Shown: positions 20,838 to 31,451 of the stretch, piece by piece
How the letters are laid out: each line of letters opens with the position of its first letter
Numbering within the stretch: the first letter of the stretch is position 1
NCBI GenBank assembly: GCA_001942415.1
Contig: MKJX01000066.1
Location: 1 to 64,000 of the forward strand
Direction of reading: 5' to 3'
DNA: 64,000 nt
From: Pseudonocardia sp. CNS-139
GTDB taxonomy: Bacteria; Actinomycetota; Actinomycetes; Mycobacteriales; Pseudonocardiaceae
Position numbers and translations under genes: made by a program
The notes under the pieces: model-generated
The model's database searches: none
What the model was told of the DNA's origin: nothing
Seen by the model: the letters and a program-made list of their open reading frames with translations, nothing else

Positions 20838-22460
20838 ATGGGAATGGGAACGAGAACGCGCTCATCGGTAATGGCGACCGCTCTGGTCGCCTGTCTCGCC
20901 CTGCTGGCGGCCTGCGGGAACACACCCGGGACCGCACCCACCGAGCAGGGCGACCGCATCGCCGCCACGAACCCGTACGGCGGTGACCTCGCGGCCGAGG
21001 GCGACCCCAGGCGCGGAGGGACGCTGGTGATGGGCACCGACCGCGAGGTCGTCAGCTTCGACACGACGGTGCAGAACGCCAACCAGGCCGCGCTGGCCGT
21101 CTACGACTCGCTGCTCAAGCTCACGCCCGAGGGCGAGCCCGAGCCGTACATGGCGGAGTCGATGGAGTCGCCGGACGGCGGGACGACCTGGCTGCTCGGG
21201 CTGCGCGAGGGCGTGGCGTTCTCCGACGGCACCCCGCTCGACGCGAACGCCGTGATCGTCAACGTGCAGCGGCACATCGACAAGGTCGCCTCGCCGGGGC
21301 ACCTCTACACGGTGCCCATCGCGTCGATGCGGGCGGTCGACCCGCTGACCGTCGAGTTCTCGCTGAACGAGCCGTTCGGCCAGTTCCCGGTGGCGTTCGC
21401 GCTCGGCTTCAACGGCGGGCTCGGCGTGATCATCTCGCCGGCCGCATTGCAGCGGTACGGCGCCGACATCGGCAGCAACCCGGTCGGGGCCGGCCCGTTC
21501 GTGCTCAGCGAATGGACGCGCGACTCGCGGATGGTGCTCACCCGCAACCCGAACTACTGGCAGCAGGGAATGCCGTACCTGGACGCCCTGGAGTTCCGGC
21601 CGCTGCCCGACACGGAGACCCGCTTCGCCTCCGTGGAGAACGGCGACGTCGACCTGATCTTCGGCGGCTACCACACGGAGCTGGTGCGCGCGCTGGACAA
21701 CCCCGAGCTGACCGTCTACTACGGGCCCGGCCACGGCGCGGAGTGGATCTACTTCAACCACACCCGCCCGCCGTTCGACGACCACCGGATGCGTGAGGCG
21801 GTCGTGCGCGGCATCGACCTGGACGCGCTCGCGGCCACCCAGTTCCGGTCCCGGATGAGCCGCGCCGACGGCTACTTCGGCTCGGACAGCGAGTACCACA
21901 CGCCGGAGGCCGCGGCGGCCTGGCCGGCGCCCGACCTGGAACGGGCCCGCGCGCTCGTCGAGGAGTACCGGGCCGCGGGCGGGAACACCACGGTCACGTA
22001 CAAGACGACCAACGCGCCGAACCGGGTGGCGTTCGCGGAGTTCCTGCAGGCCCAGATGGCCGCGGTCGGCATCACCCTGCAGCCGGTGTTCTACGACCTC
22101 GCGCAGTACGCCGGCGTGGTCGTGCAGAGCCGCGACTTCGACCTCGCGGGCTTCGTCGGCGGCCCGGTCGACACGCCGTACCCGAGCGCGACCAACGTGT
22201 TCCACTCGGGCGGCAACACCAACTACGGCGGCTACTCCAACCCGCGGATGGACGAGCTGCTCGACCAGGCGGCGATCTCGCCCGACCAGGCCGAGCGCAC
22301 CCGGCTCTACCAGGAGGTGCAGCTGCTGGCCAACCAGGATCTCGTCGACGCCTGGTACAGCCGGGGCTACCTCTCCACCATCGCCGCGTCCGACGTCAAG
22401 GGCGTGGTGCGGTACCTGAACCGGAGCCAGTTCTACGCGACGGCCTGGCTCGACCGCTGA
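20838..22460 (+). CDS. ABC transporter substrate-binding lipoprotein, family 5 (peptide/nickel type)
   Basis: 540 residues, intact. A lipoprotein signal ends at the lipobox LLAAC (Cys26), so it is tethered to the outer face of the membrane. The family 5 fold shows RRGGTLVMGTDREVVSFDTT near residue 55, NPVGAGPFVLSEW, ENGDVDLIFGG and FAEFLQAQMAAVGITLQPVF. AAAGGAG precedes ATG 20838. No permease or ATPase genes are adjacent, so it is an orphan receptor or uses a remote transporter. The ligand could be a peptide, nickel chelate or glycoside. Confidence 0.9.
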   Translation: MGMGTRTRSSVMATALVACLALLAACGNTPGTAPTEQGDRIAATNPYGGDLAAEGDPRRGGTLVMGTDREVVSFDTTVQNANQAALAVYDSLLKLTPEGEPEPYMAESMESPDGGTTWLLGLREGVAFSDGTPLDANAVIVNVQRHIDKVASPGHLYTVPIASMRAVDPLTVEFSLNEPFGQFPVAFALGFNGGLGVIISPAALQRYGADIGSNPVGAGPFVLSEWTRDSRMVLTRNPNYWQQGMPYLDALEFRPLPDTETRFASVENGDVDLIFGGYHTELVRALDNPELTVYYGPGHGAEWIYFNHTRPPFDDHRMREAVVRGIDLDALAATQFRSRMSRADGYFGSDSEYHTPEAAAAWPAPDLERARALVEEYRAAGGNTTVTYKTTNAPNRVAFAEFLQAQMAAVGITLQPVFYDLAQYAGVVVQSRDFDLAGFVGGPVDTPYPSATNVFHSGGNTNYGGYSNPRMDELLDQAAISPDQAERTRLYQEVQLLANQDLVDAWYSRGYLSTIAASDVKGVVRYLNRSQFYATAWLDR

Positions 22461-22464
22461 CGGT

Positions 22465-22501
22465 CCGGGCCCGGGGCGCTCACGGGGCGCCCCGGGCCCG
22501 G
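22465..22501 (+). terminator. Strong hairpin terminator after the solute-binding protein gene
   Basis: Perfect 15-bp inverted repeat: left arm CCGGGCCCGGGGCGC (22465-22479), seven-base loop, right arm 22487-22501. It starts four bases after the stop codon. No U-tract follows, as is common for actinobacterial terminators. Confidence 0.8.
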
Positions 22502-22521
22502 CGACGGGATAGGTTCGGCCG

Positions 22522-23750
22522 GTGCTGACCAACTGGGCGGGCAACGTCGTGTTCGGCGCGCGGCAGCTGCACCGGCCCCGTTCCGTCGGGGAGCTGCAGG
22601 AGCTGGTGGCCGGCACCGGCCGGATCCGGGCGCTCGGCACCGGCCACTCCTTCAGCCGCGTCGCCGACACGACCGGCGACCTGGTCTCGCTCGCCGGCCT
22701 CCCGCCGCTCGTCGAGGTCGACGCCCACTCCGCGACGGCCACCGTCGGCGGTGGGCTGCGGTACGGGGAGTTCACCGGAGCGCTGCAGGCGGCCGGTTTC
22801 GCGCTGCCCAACCTCGGGTCGCTGCCGCACATCGCGCTCGCCGGGGCCGCCGCGACCGGCACCCACGGCTCCGGCGACGGCAACGGCGCGCTCGCCACGG
22901 CCGTCGCGGCCGTCGAGGTGGTCGGTGCCGACGGCGAGCTGCGCACGGTGCGCCGCGGCGACCCGGGTTCGCCGGCTCGGTCGTCGCGCTGGGCGGGCTG
23001 GGCGTCGTCACCGCGCTGACGCTGGACCTGCGGCCCACCTTCGACGTGCGGCAGTGGGTCTACGAGGGACTGGCCCTGGAGGCGGCGCAGGATGCGCTCG
23101 CGGCCGCGTACAGCGTCAGCCTGTTCACGTACTGGGCGGGCGCGGGCTTCGAGCAGGTGTGGGTCAAGCAGCGCGTCGACGACCCGGAGCCGCCGCCGCA
23201 CTGGCTCGGCGCCACCCGGGCCCGGGAACCGAAGCACATGGTGCGCGGCGTCGACCCGGGACACTGCACGCCGCAGCTCGGCGAGCCCGGCCCGTGGCAC
23301 GAGCGGCTGCCGCACTTCCGGCTCGCGTTCACCCCGAGCAACGGGCAGGAGCTCCAGTCGGAGTACTTCGTGCCGCGCGCGGACCTGCCCGCCGCGCTGG
23401 CGGCGCTGGACGCGATCCGCGAGCGCATCGCGTCCGTGCTGCTCGTCTCCGAGATCCGGACGGTCGCCGCCGACGACCTGTGGCTCTCGCTCGCCGAGGG
23501 CCGCGACAGCGCCGCGCTGCACTTCACGTGGGTGCCCGACACCGACGCCGTGCTCCCGGTGGTCGCCGACGTGGAGGCCGCGCTGGCGCCGTTCGCGCCG
23601 CGGCCGCACTGGGGCAAGGTCTCCGGCATCGCGCCGGCCGCCGTGGGCGGGCGCTGGCCGCAGCTGCCCCGCTTCCGCGCGCTGCTCGCCGAGCACGACC
23701 CGGCCGGGAAGTTCCGCAACGCGACGCTGGACCGCTACGTCCCGGCGTAG
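22522..23750 (+). CDS. FAD-binding alditol / sugar-1,4-lactone oxidase family protein
   Basis: About 410 residues with an N-terminal PCMH-type FAD domain: ALGTGHSFSRVADTTGDLVS (the His is the likely covalent FAD attachment site), ATGTHGSGDGNGALATAVAA. The C-terminal ALO domain ends with RPHWGKVSG and GKFRNATLDRYV, typical of D-arabinono-lactone and alditol (xylitol) oxidases. It oxidises sugar alcohols or aldonolactones with oxygen. One base is missing near 22972. TAGGTT (22510-22515) six bases before GTG 22522 indicates a leaderless message. It converges on the peptidase gene. Confidence 0.85.
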
Positions 23751-23760
23751 CGCGGGTGGG

Positions 23761-25363
23761 TCAGGCGCCGGCCGCGCAGGTGGTGTCGGTCGCCGGAAGC
23801 GTGAGGTCCACGAGGTAGCGCGTGGTCGTCTCGTCGGCGCACGGGTTGCCGCCCTGCAGCGCGATCGTGTGCCCGTCGTTCTCGACGGTCAGCAGCCGCG
23901 CCCCCATCTGCTGGGCCAGCGAGACGCCGTCCTCGTACGGGGTGGCCGGGTCGCCGGTGGACGACACGACCAGCACCGTCGGCACGCCCTCGGCCTGCAC
24001 CGGACCCGGCGCCGACGTGGGCGGCACCGGCCAGAACGAGCACAGCTCCAGCACGTCCGACGGGCCGAAGCCGGCGTCGTAGAACGGCGCGATCCGGATC
24101 GACTCCTCGCTGATCCGGCGCGCGACCGCCCGGTCGGTGATCCGGTCGGAGTCGGCGCAGTTGATCACCTGGAAGGCTTCGAGCAGGTTGCTGTAGCTGC
24201 CGTCGTCGGGGTTGCGCTCGTAGTACGAGTCGGCCAGCCGCAGCAGGTTGCTGCCGTCGCCCTGCGTCACCTGGGCCAGCCCCTCCGCCAGGAACGGCCA
24301 CAGCGCCTCGGCGTACATCGCGGTGATCACGCCGTACATGGCGTCGTTGTAGCCCAGCGTGCGGTCCGGGCCGGCCGGGATCGGGGTCTCGACGAGCGGG
24401 CGCAGCAGCTGCTGCAGGCGCGCGGACGCGGCGGCCGGGTCGGCGCCCAGCGGGCAGTCCGGCTGCGCGGCGCACGCGGCGGCGAAGTTGTCGAACGCCC
24501 GCTGGAAGCCGCGCGACTGGGTGAGCCGCGACGCGACGGGGTCCTGCGCCGGGTCGATCGCGCGTCCAGCACGAGCGCGCGCACGGCCTGCGGGAACTGC
24601 TCGGCGAACTCCGCCCCGATCGCCGTGCCGTACGAGTAGCCGACGTAGGTGAGCTTCTCGTCGCCGACGGCCTGGTGCGCGATCCGCAGGTCGCGGGCCA
24701 CGTCGCGGGTGCCGACGTTGGCGAGCACGTCGAGCCCGACCCGGTCGGCGCAGCGCTGGGCGAACTCGCGGTACTCCGCCTCGGTCTGCGCGACGCCGGC
24801 CGGCGACGTGTCGAGGTCGAGGTCGACGCGGTCCGCGTCCACCTCGGCGGTGGTCGAGCAGTCGATCGTCGCTCCGAGACGCCGACGCCGCGCGGGTCGA
24901 ACCCGATCAGGTCGAACCGCCGTGCCACCTCGCCCTCGCCGATCAGCCCGGCGAGTGCCGGCAGGAAGCTCACGCCCGAGCCGCCGGGGCCGCCCGGGTC
25001 GACGAACAGCGACCCGATGCGCGCGGCCGGGTCGAGCGCCTTCTGCCGCAGCATCGCGATGCGCGCGACCGCGCCGTCGGGCTGCGCGTAGTCGAGCGGC
25101 ACATCGAGGTACGCGCAGTCGTAGCGCGGGTCCGCGAACGCCTCCTGCTCCGCGGCCGAGCGGGCGAACCCGCCGCAGGAGCCCCACTGCAGGTCCTGGT
25201 CGGCGAACCGGGCGAGCGCAGCGTCCTCGACGAGGGACGTGTCACCGGCCGGGCCGTCCGCCACCGCGGCGGGCGCGGCGACGGTGACGAGGGCGAGGGC
25301 GAGGGCGAGGCCGGCGAGCAGGGCGAGCGAGCCGGCGACGAGCGCGCGGATGCGGGACGGCAC
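23761..25363 (-). CDS. Secreted alpha/beta-hydrolase, tripeptidyl-aminopeptidase (TAP) type
   Basis: About 535 residues. A signal peptide (SRIRALVAGSLALLAGLALA) ends near VAAPAAVADG. The oxyanion region is FVDPGGPGGSG, nucleophile Ser is in VGYSYGTAIGAEFAEQFP, acid in STGDPATPYEDG and His in ENDGHTIALQG, the latter two in a TAP-like C-terminal domain. Such enzymes remove N-terminal tripeptides or esters outside the cell. GTG 25363 follows GGAAGGA. Frameshifts near 24877 and 24560 split the middle. It lies between phoH and the FAD oxidase. Confidence 0.88.
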
Positions 25364-25442
25364 GACCGGAATCCTTCCGGATGATCCACTGTCCCCACAA
25401 CGGGGCACACCGGCTGGCCGATCGGCGTAACCCGTGCTGCGG

Positions 25443-27360
25443 CTAACGGCGGTTGCGGCGGCGCTGGTCCTGCGGCGGCCCGTTGCGCGGCGCGGCCGCC
25501 CGCAGCTTGGGCCGCTCGCTCTCGGCGTCCCAGCGGGCGTAGGCGTCGACGATGTCGGCCACCAGCCGGTGCCGGACGACGTCGGTGCTGGCCAGCTGCG
25601 CGAAGTGCACGTCGTCGACGTCGCCGAGGATGTCGCGCACCACCATGAGCCCGGAGCGGACGCCGCCCGGCAGGTCGACCTGCGTGACGTCACCGGTGAC
25701 GACGATCTTCGAGCCGAACCCGAGCCGGGTGAGGAACATCTTCATCTGCTCGGGGGTGGTGTTCTGCGCCTCGTCGAGAATGATGAAGGCGTCGTTGAGG
25801 GTGTTGTGCGTCAGCAGGTGGTCCTCGGTGACGTACAGCGAGTCCTCCGCCGCCACCTGGATGCACACCGTCTCCGCCCGGCCCGCGGGCTCGATGCTGT
25901 CGACGAACCGCATCGGACGGCCCCCGCCGCCGGCCGCGAGGTACTCGTCCCGCTTGCGCTCCAGCCGGAAGGGCTCGATCCCCTCGGGCAGCAGCAGGTC
26001 GACCACGTGGGCGTCCCGGACGTACCCGACCCCACCCAACGACCGGACGAGCTCGACCACGCCGTCCCGCAGGTGCGGAGAGAGGGTCGAGTACTCGACG
26101 CGGCAGGTGCGGCCGGCCTGCCGGACCGGCTCGCCGTGGGCGTCGAGCATTCCCTGCAGGAGGGCGAGCCGCACCTCGGCGGTGTTGCGGAGGTACGCCT
26201 CCGGCACGCAGGGGGCGTCCACCCGCTGCCGGACCGCCACAGCGGTCGGCGAGGCGGCGGAGGCGAGTTCCTGGCCTCGGGTCGCATGCGCAGGTGTCGT
26301 CGCACCGTCGCCCAGCAGGAGCCCGAGGGCGTACGGGTCCATCGGCACGGGCTGTCCGGGGTGCTGCACCGGCGCGGTGAGCATCGGCAGCTCGAAGCGC
26401 CGGGCGTGGGCGGCCCGCAGGTCGCCGATCATCTCCTGCGTCTCGAGCACCCGCCACGGCTGGTCGCGCCGGCGGTCCGATGCGGTGCGCACGGTCCAGA
26501 GGTGCTCACCACAGGCGAGGGTCGACGCCCCGTCCTGCGCCGTGACGCGGTAGACGTCCTTCTCGCCCTGCGGGTAGACGCCCAGCACGGGCGTCGGCTC
26601 GCCGTCCGACCCGACGACGAGGTCGCCGACCTCCAGGTCGCGATCGGCGGAGACCCTCCGGCGTGAGGACCTTCGTGGTGAGCGGCTGCGCCCGGCCGCG
26701 CATGTACGCCAGCGGCGCGACCTCGATCGTCCCCGCCGCGATCAGCTTCGGGATCGACTCCGGGTCGATCATGTCGTGCAGCGCGTCGTACAGCGGGCGC
26801 AGGTACGGGTCGATCTTCTCGTAGAGCGTGCCGGGCAGGTAGCCGAGCCGCTCCCCCGCCTCGACCGCCGGGCGCGTGAGGATGATCCGGTTGACCGTCT
26901 TGGCCTGCAGCGCCTGCACGGCCTTGGCCATGGCGAGGTACGTCTTGCCGGTACCGGCCGGGCCGATGCCGAAGACGATCGTGTGCGCGTCGATCGCGTC
27001 GACGTAGCGCTTCTGGTTGAGCGTCTTGGGACGGATCGTCTTGCCGCGCCGGGACAGGATGTCGAGCGAGAGCACCTCGGCCGGCGACTCGCCGATGCGG
27101 GCGCGCTCGTCGGCGTCGCCGTCGCCGAGCATCTCGACGGTGCGGCGCACCGCGTCGGTGGAGACGTGCTGCCCGCGCTCGGCCAGCATGATCAGCTCGG
27201 TGAACACCCGCTCGGCGAACGCGACGTCGGCCGGGGTGCCGGTGAGGGTGAGCTCGTTGCCGCGGACGTGGACGTCGGCGTCGAGGAGGTCCTCGGCAGC
27301 GCGCAGGCTCTCGTCGCGCGAACCCAGCAGCGCGAGCAGAGCGGCGTCCGGAACGGCCAT
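25443..27360 (-). CDS. phoH: PhoH-like ATPase interrupted by an intein
   Basis: The extein is a PhoH-like P-loop ATPase of about 343 residues. N-extein: [40 protein letters not shown] and Walker [15 protein letters not shown]-extein: [20 protein letters not shown] (Walker B) and [20 protein letters not shown]. The intein (25803-26691) lies between YMRGR and TLNDAF, just before Walker B, so ATPase function should need splicing. One frameshift near 26650 is inside the intein. ATG 27360 is the best start. PhoH is usually tied to ybeY; RNA metabolism under stress is the presumed role. Confidence 0.92.
25803..26691 (-). other. Intein in PhoH, class 3 (Ala1, W-C-T triad) with degenerate LAGLIDADG endonuclease
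   Basis: About 296 residues. It starts with Ala ([13 protein letters not shown]), not Cys or Ser, and ends TEDHLLTHN followed by extein Thr. Block B is [12 protein letters not shown] with His and Trp; block F carries Cys in [14 protein letters not shown]; the Thr of LLTHN completes the Trp-Cys-Thr set that defines class 3 splicing, in which the block F Cys attacks first. [12 protein letters not shown] and [13 protein letters not shown] resemble the two LAGLIDADG helices but are close together and the second lacks the acidic pattern, so the endonuclease is probably decayed. One frameshift near 26650 lies in block A. Confidence 0.85.
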
Positions 27361-27507
27361 ACGGGACTGGACGGGATCCGGATGGGACAAGAGGTGTGCC
27401 GCCTGCTTCCTGAGTCTGCTGGTAGGAACGCCGATGATGGTACCGCCCGGCCCGCGGACACGCCCGGGCTTTCCGCGCCGGCACGGGCGTTTCGACGGCC
27501 CCGCCAC

Positions 27508-27537
27508 TTCAATGGGCCCGTGTTCAATGGGGCCGTG
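27508..27537 (+). repeat. 15-bp tandem duplication carrying two start codons
   Basis: TTCAATGGGCCCGTG (27508-27522) is followed directly by TTCAATGGGGCCGTG (27523-27537), 14 of 15 bases identical. Each copy ends in an in-frame GTG for the mannosidase. The remainder of the 174-bp gap between phoH and this gene (27361-27534) shows no other recognisable element. Confidence 0.6.
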
Positions 27538-30500
27538 CACGACGACTCGGCTCTCGTCCTCCCGCGGGTCGCGCGGTTCGTCCGGGAGCGGCTGACCCCC
27601 GCGCTGTACCGGGAACGGGTCCCCGCGCAGGTGACGGCATGGACGGCGCCCGGCGAGCCGGTCCCGTTCGCCGAGGCCGTGCGCCGGGAGTACGCACCGG
27701 TCGCGCCCGGCACGCCGTGGGGCCGGCCGTGGGGCACGGTGTGGTTCCACGTCACCGGATCGGTCCCCGCCGCGTGGACGGACCCCGCGACCCACCCGGA
27801 GCTGGTCGTCGACCTGGGGTTCTCCGGCGCGCAGCCGGGGTTCCAGGCCGAGGGGCTCGCCCACCGGCCGGACGGCTCGGTGGTCGCCGCGGTCGAGCCG
27901 TACAACACGCACGTGCGGCTGGCCGGACCCGGCTCGGCCGTGGACCTGTACGTCGAGGCGGCGTCCAACCCGTCCGTCGCCGGGGACTGGTCGTTCGCGC
28001 CCACCCCGCTCGGCGACCTCCGGACGGCCGGCACCGACCCCGGCTACCGGTTGGGTGCGGTCGACGTCGCGCTGCTCGACGTGCCGGTCTGGGAGCTCAC
28101 GCAGGACGTCCGGGCGCTCGCCGGGCTGGTCCGCGAGCTGCCCGCGGACCTGCCGCGGCGCGCGAGGTGCTGCGGGCGCTGGAACGCGCGGTGGACGCCG
28201 TCGACCCGGAGGACGTCGCCGGCACGGCCGCGGCGGGCCGCGCCGAGCTGGCCGGGGTGCTCGCGAGCCCGGCGTACCCGAGCGCGCACCGGGTGCACGC
28301 GGTCGGGCACGCGCACATCGACTCGGCGTGGCTGTGGCCGGTGCGCGAGACGGTCCGCAAGGTCGCCCGGACGTTCGCCAACGTGCTCGACCTGATGGAC
28401 GCCGACCCCGGCTTCGTCTTCGCGGCGTCCTCCGCACAGCAGTACGCGTGGCTCGCCGAGCACCACCCGGACCTGTTCGAGCGGGTCCGGCAGCGCGTGG
28501 CCGAGGGCCGGTTCGTGCCGGTCGGGGGCATGTGGGTGGAGTCGGACACGAACATGCCCGGCGGCGAGGCGATGGCCCGGCAGTTCGTGGCCGGCAAGCG
28601 GTTCTTCCGGGAACGCCTCGGCGTCGACCCGCTGGAGGTGTGGCTGCCCGACTCGTTCGGCTACTCGGCGGCGCTGCCGCAGATCGTCGCGGCCGCGGGG
28701 TGCCGCTGGTTCCTCACGCAGAAGACCTCGTGGAACGAGACGAACGTGATGCCGCACCACACGTTCCGCTGGGAGGGCATCGACGGCACCCGGGTCCTCA
28801 CGCACTTCCCGCCCGTCGACACCTACAACGCGGAGCTGTCGGCGGCCGAGCTGGCCCGCGCGCAGCGGCAGTACGCGGAGAAGGGCCGGGCCAACACGTC
28901 GCTCGTGCCGTTCGGCTGGGGCGACGGCGGCGGCGGGCCGACCCGGGAGATGCTGGCCGCCGCGGCCCGCACACGGTCGCTGGAGGGCTCGCCGACCGTG
29001 CGCATGACGAGCCCGGCGGAGTTCTTCGCGGTGGCCGAGGCCGAGTACCCGGAGCCGCCGGTGTGGTCGGGTGAGCTGTACCTGGAGCTGCACCGCGGCA
29101 CCTACACCACGCAGGCCCGCACCAAACGCGGCAACCGGCGCAGCGAGCACCTGCTGCGCGAGGCCGAGCTGTGGGCCGCGACGGCCGCCGTGCGCGCGGG
29201 CCTGCCCTACCCCGCCGGGACGCTGGAGCGCTGCTGGCACACCGTGCTGCTGCAGCAGTTCCACGACATCCTTCCCGGCAGCTCGATCGCCTGGGTGCAC
29301 CAGGAGGCCGAGCGCAACTACGCGCGGGTCGCCGCCGAGCTGGAGGACGTCGTCGCGCGCTCGCTCGCCGCGCTGACCGGGCCGGGCGAGCGCGAGATCA
29401 CCGCGAACGCCGGCCCGTACGCCCGCGACGGGGTGCCCGCGCTCGGGGCCGGGTCCGCGGCGCCGGCCGCCGGCACCGTCACCGTCGACGAGACGGGCGA
29501 GGGGCTGGTGCTCGCGAACGGGGCCGTGCGGGTGGTCGTCGACGGGCGCGGGCTGCTGACCTCGGTGTACGACCTCGCGGCCGAACGCGAGCTGGTGGCG
29601 CCCGGCGCCGCGGCGAACCTGCTGCAGCTGCACCGCGACACCCCCACCAAGTGGGACGCGTGGGACGTCGACGAGCACTACCGCCGCCACGGGCGCGACC
29701 TCGTCGACGTCGACGAGCTGACCGTCGTCGAGCGCGGGCCGGGCGCCGCGGCCGTCCGGATCGTGCGCAAGGTGGGCGCGTCCACGATCACGCAGGTCGT
29801 GCGGCTGACCGCGGGCGCGCCGCGGGTCGACGTCGTCACGGACGTGGACTGGCACGAGCGGCAGAAGCTGCTCAAGCTCGCGTTCCCGCTGGACGTGCAC
29901 GCCGACCGGGCGACGTCGGAGATCCAGTTCGGGCACCTGCACCGGCCGATCCACACCAACACCTCGTGGGACGCCGCCCGGTTCGAGACGGTCGCGCACC
30001 GCTGGGTCCACGTCGGCGAGCCGGGCTACGGCGTGGCCGTCGCGAACGACGCCACGTACGGGCACGACGTCGCGCGCACCACCCGGCCCGGCGGCGGCAC
30101 GACCACCACCGTGCGGCTCTCGCTGCTGCGCGCCCCGCTCTTCCCGGACCCGACGGCCGACCAGGGCGGGCACCGGATGGGCGTGTCGCTGCTGGTCGGC
30201 GCCACGGTCGCGGACGCGGTTGCCGAGGGCTACCGGCTCAACCTCCCGCCGCGGACGGTCCGCGGGGGTGCGGACGTCGCGCCGCTGGTGCGCGTCGGCC
30301 ATCCCGCCGTGGTCGTCGAGGCCGTCAAGCTCGCCGAGGACGGCAGCGGCGACGTCGTCGTGCGGCTCTACGAGGCGCACGGCGGGCGGGCACGCACCGA
30401 GGTGACGGCGGACTTCCCGCACACGTCCGTCGTCGAGACCGACCTGCTGGAGACGCCGCTGCCGCAGCCCGTGGCCCTGGACGGCAGCCGGCTCGCCCTG

Positions 30501-30545
30501 CGCCCGTTCCAGATCGTGACCCTCCGCTACCGCAGGAATCGGTAG
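27535..30545 (+). CDS. Alpha-mannosidase, glycoside hydrolase family 38
   Basis: About 1,003 residues, the length of bacterial class II mannosidases. The zinc-site motif is VGHAHIDSAWLWPVRETVRK; the catalytic nucleophile Asp is in VWLPDSFGYSAALPQIVAAA; QQFHDILPGSSIAWVHQEAE is also conserved. N-terminal carbohydrate-binding and C-terminal beta-domains follow the family order. No signal peptide is evident, so it probably trims mannosides inside the cell. One base is missing near 28165. Either GTG 27520 or GTG 27535 could start it; 27535 gives the more usual N-terminus. Confidence 0.93.
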
Positions 30546-30598
30546 AGTCCCCACTCGCTCGCGCCGCGACCCGGCCCGGCGGCGGGCCTGGGGGGACG

Positions 30599-31451
30599 GT
30601 GCGTCGGACGGCGGTCACGGCTGCTCTGCTCCTGTGCGCGGTCGCCGGGTGCGGCGCGGCCGCCACCGGCCGGGGCGCCGCCGGGCCCGACGGCGACCGC
30701 TGCGCCGACCACCGTGCCGACCACGGTGCCGACCACGGTGCCGGCCGGGCCGCCGACCACGGAGCCCGTGCCACCCGCGACGCCCGCCGCGACGCCGCCG
30801 ACCCGGCCCCCGGAGTGGTCCGTGCCGCCCCCGGAGCCGGTCCCGCCACCGCCGCCACCGCAACCCCTGCCACCGCCGCCGCAGCCCACGCAGCCCCCCG
30901 TCACCTCCGAGCCGGAGATCGAACCGCCGGGCCCGGCCGGCGCGGAGCGGCGCGGGAACACCCTCGCGCTCGAACCGGGCGGGCCGCAGCTCGGCCACCC
31001 CAACACGTTCGGCACCGACCACGACTTCGGGGACGTCCCGGTCGGGTCCGCGGGCCCGCCGCTCACGATCGAGCTGGGCAACGACCTCGACCACGACTTC
31101 GAGGTGATCGGCGTCCGGCCGGCCGACCCGAACGGCCCCGGCGACTTCACCCTCACCGAGGACGGCTGCCTCGGCGCGGTGCTCGACCCCGGTGACACCT
31201 GCCCCGTCGGCGTCGCCTTCGTCCCCGCCGGGGCCGGTCCCTCCCAGGTCACGGTCGAGGCGCGGCTGCGGCACACCTGCACCGCCACCGACTACTGGCC
31301 GTGCCGGTGGCAGCCCGATCCGGGGACGGACGGGGGCAACCGCAACTTCGAACGCCTGGAGCAACCGGACGGGAGCGTCGTCTTCGAGTGGACGGCGGCC
31401 CTCACCGACGAGACCGGGATCGTCGCCCTCACCGGGACCGGAACCGCGTGA
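30599..31451 (+). CDS. Lipoprotein with Pro-rich stalk and choice-of-anchor-D-like domain
   Basis: About 284 residues. GTG 30599 starts a lipoprotein signal (RRTAVTAALLLCAVAGC, Cys18). A Thr/Pro-rich stalk follows (PTTVPTTVPAGPPTTEPVPP and long proline runs), then an Ig-like domain with DHDFGDVPVGSAGPPLTIEL and LDPGDTCPVGVAFVPAGAGP, resembling choice-of-anchor D/ASPM-type beta-sandwiches. One base is missing near 30695. It is presumably a surface adhesion or scaffold protein. The stop overlaps the next start (GTGA), which ties it to the membrane protein downstream. Confidence 0.7.

Noticed and set aside
20862-23696. A 944-codon antisense frame over the solute-binding protein and oxidase genes
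   Set aside because: Low-complexity shadow translation; the opposite strand encodes intact, motif-bearing proteins.
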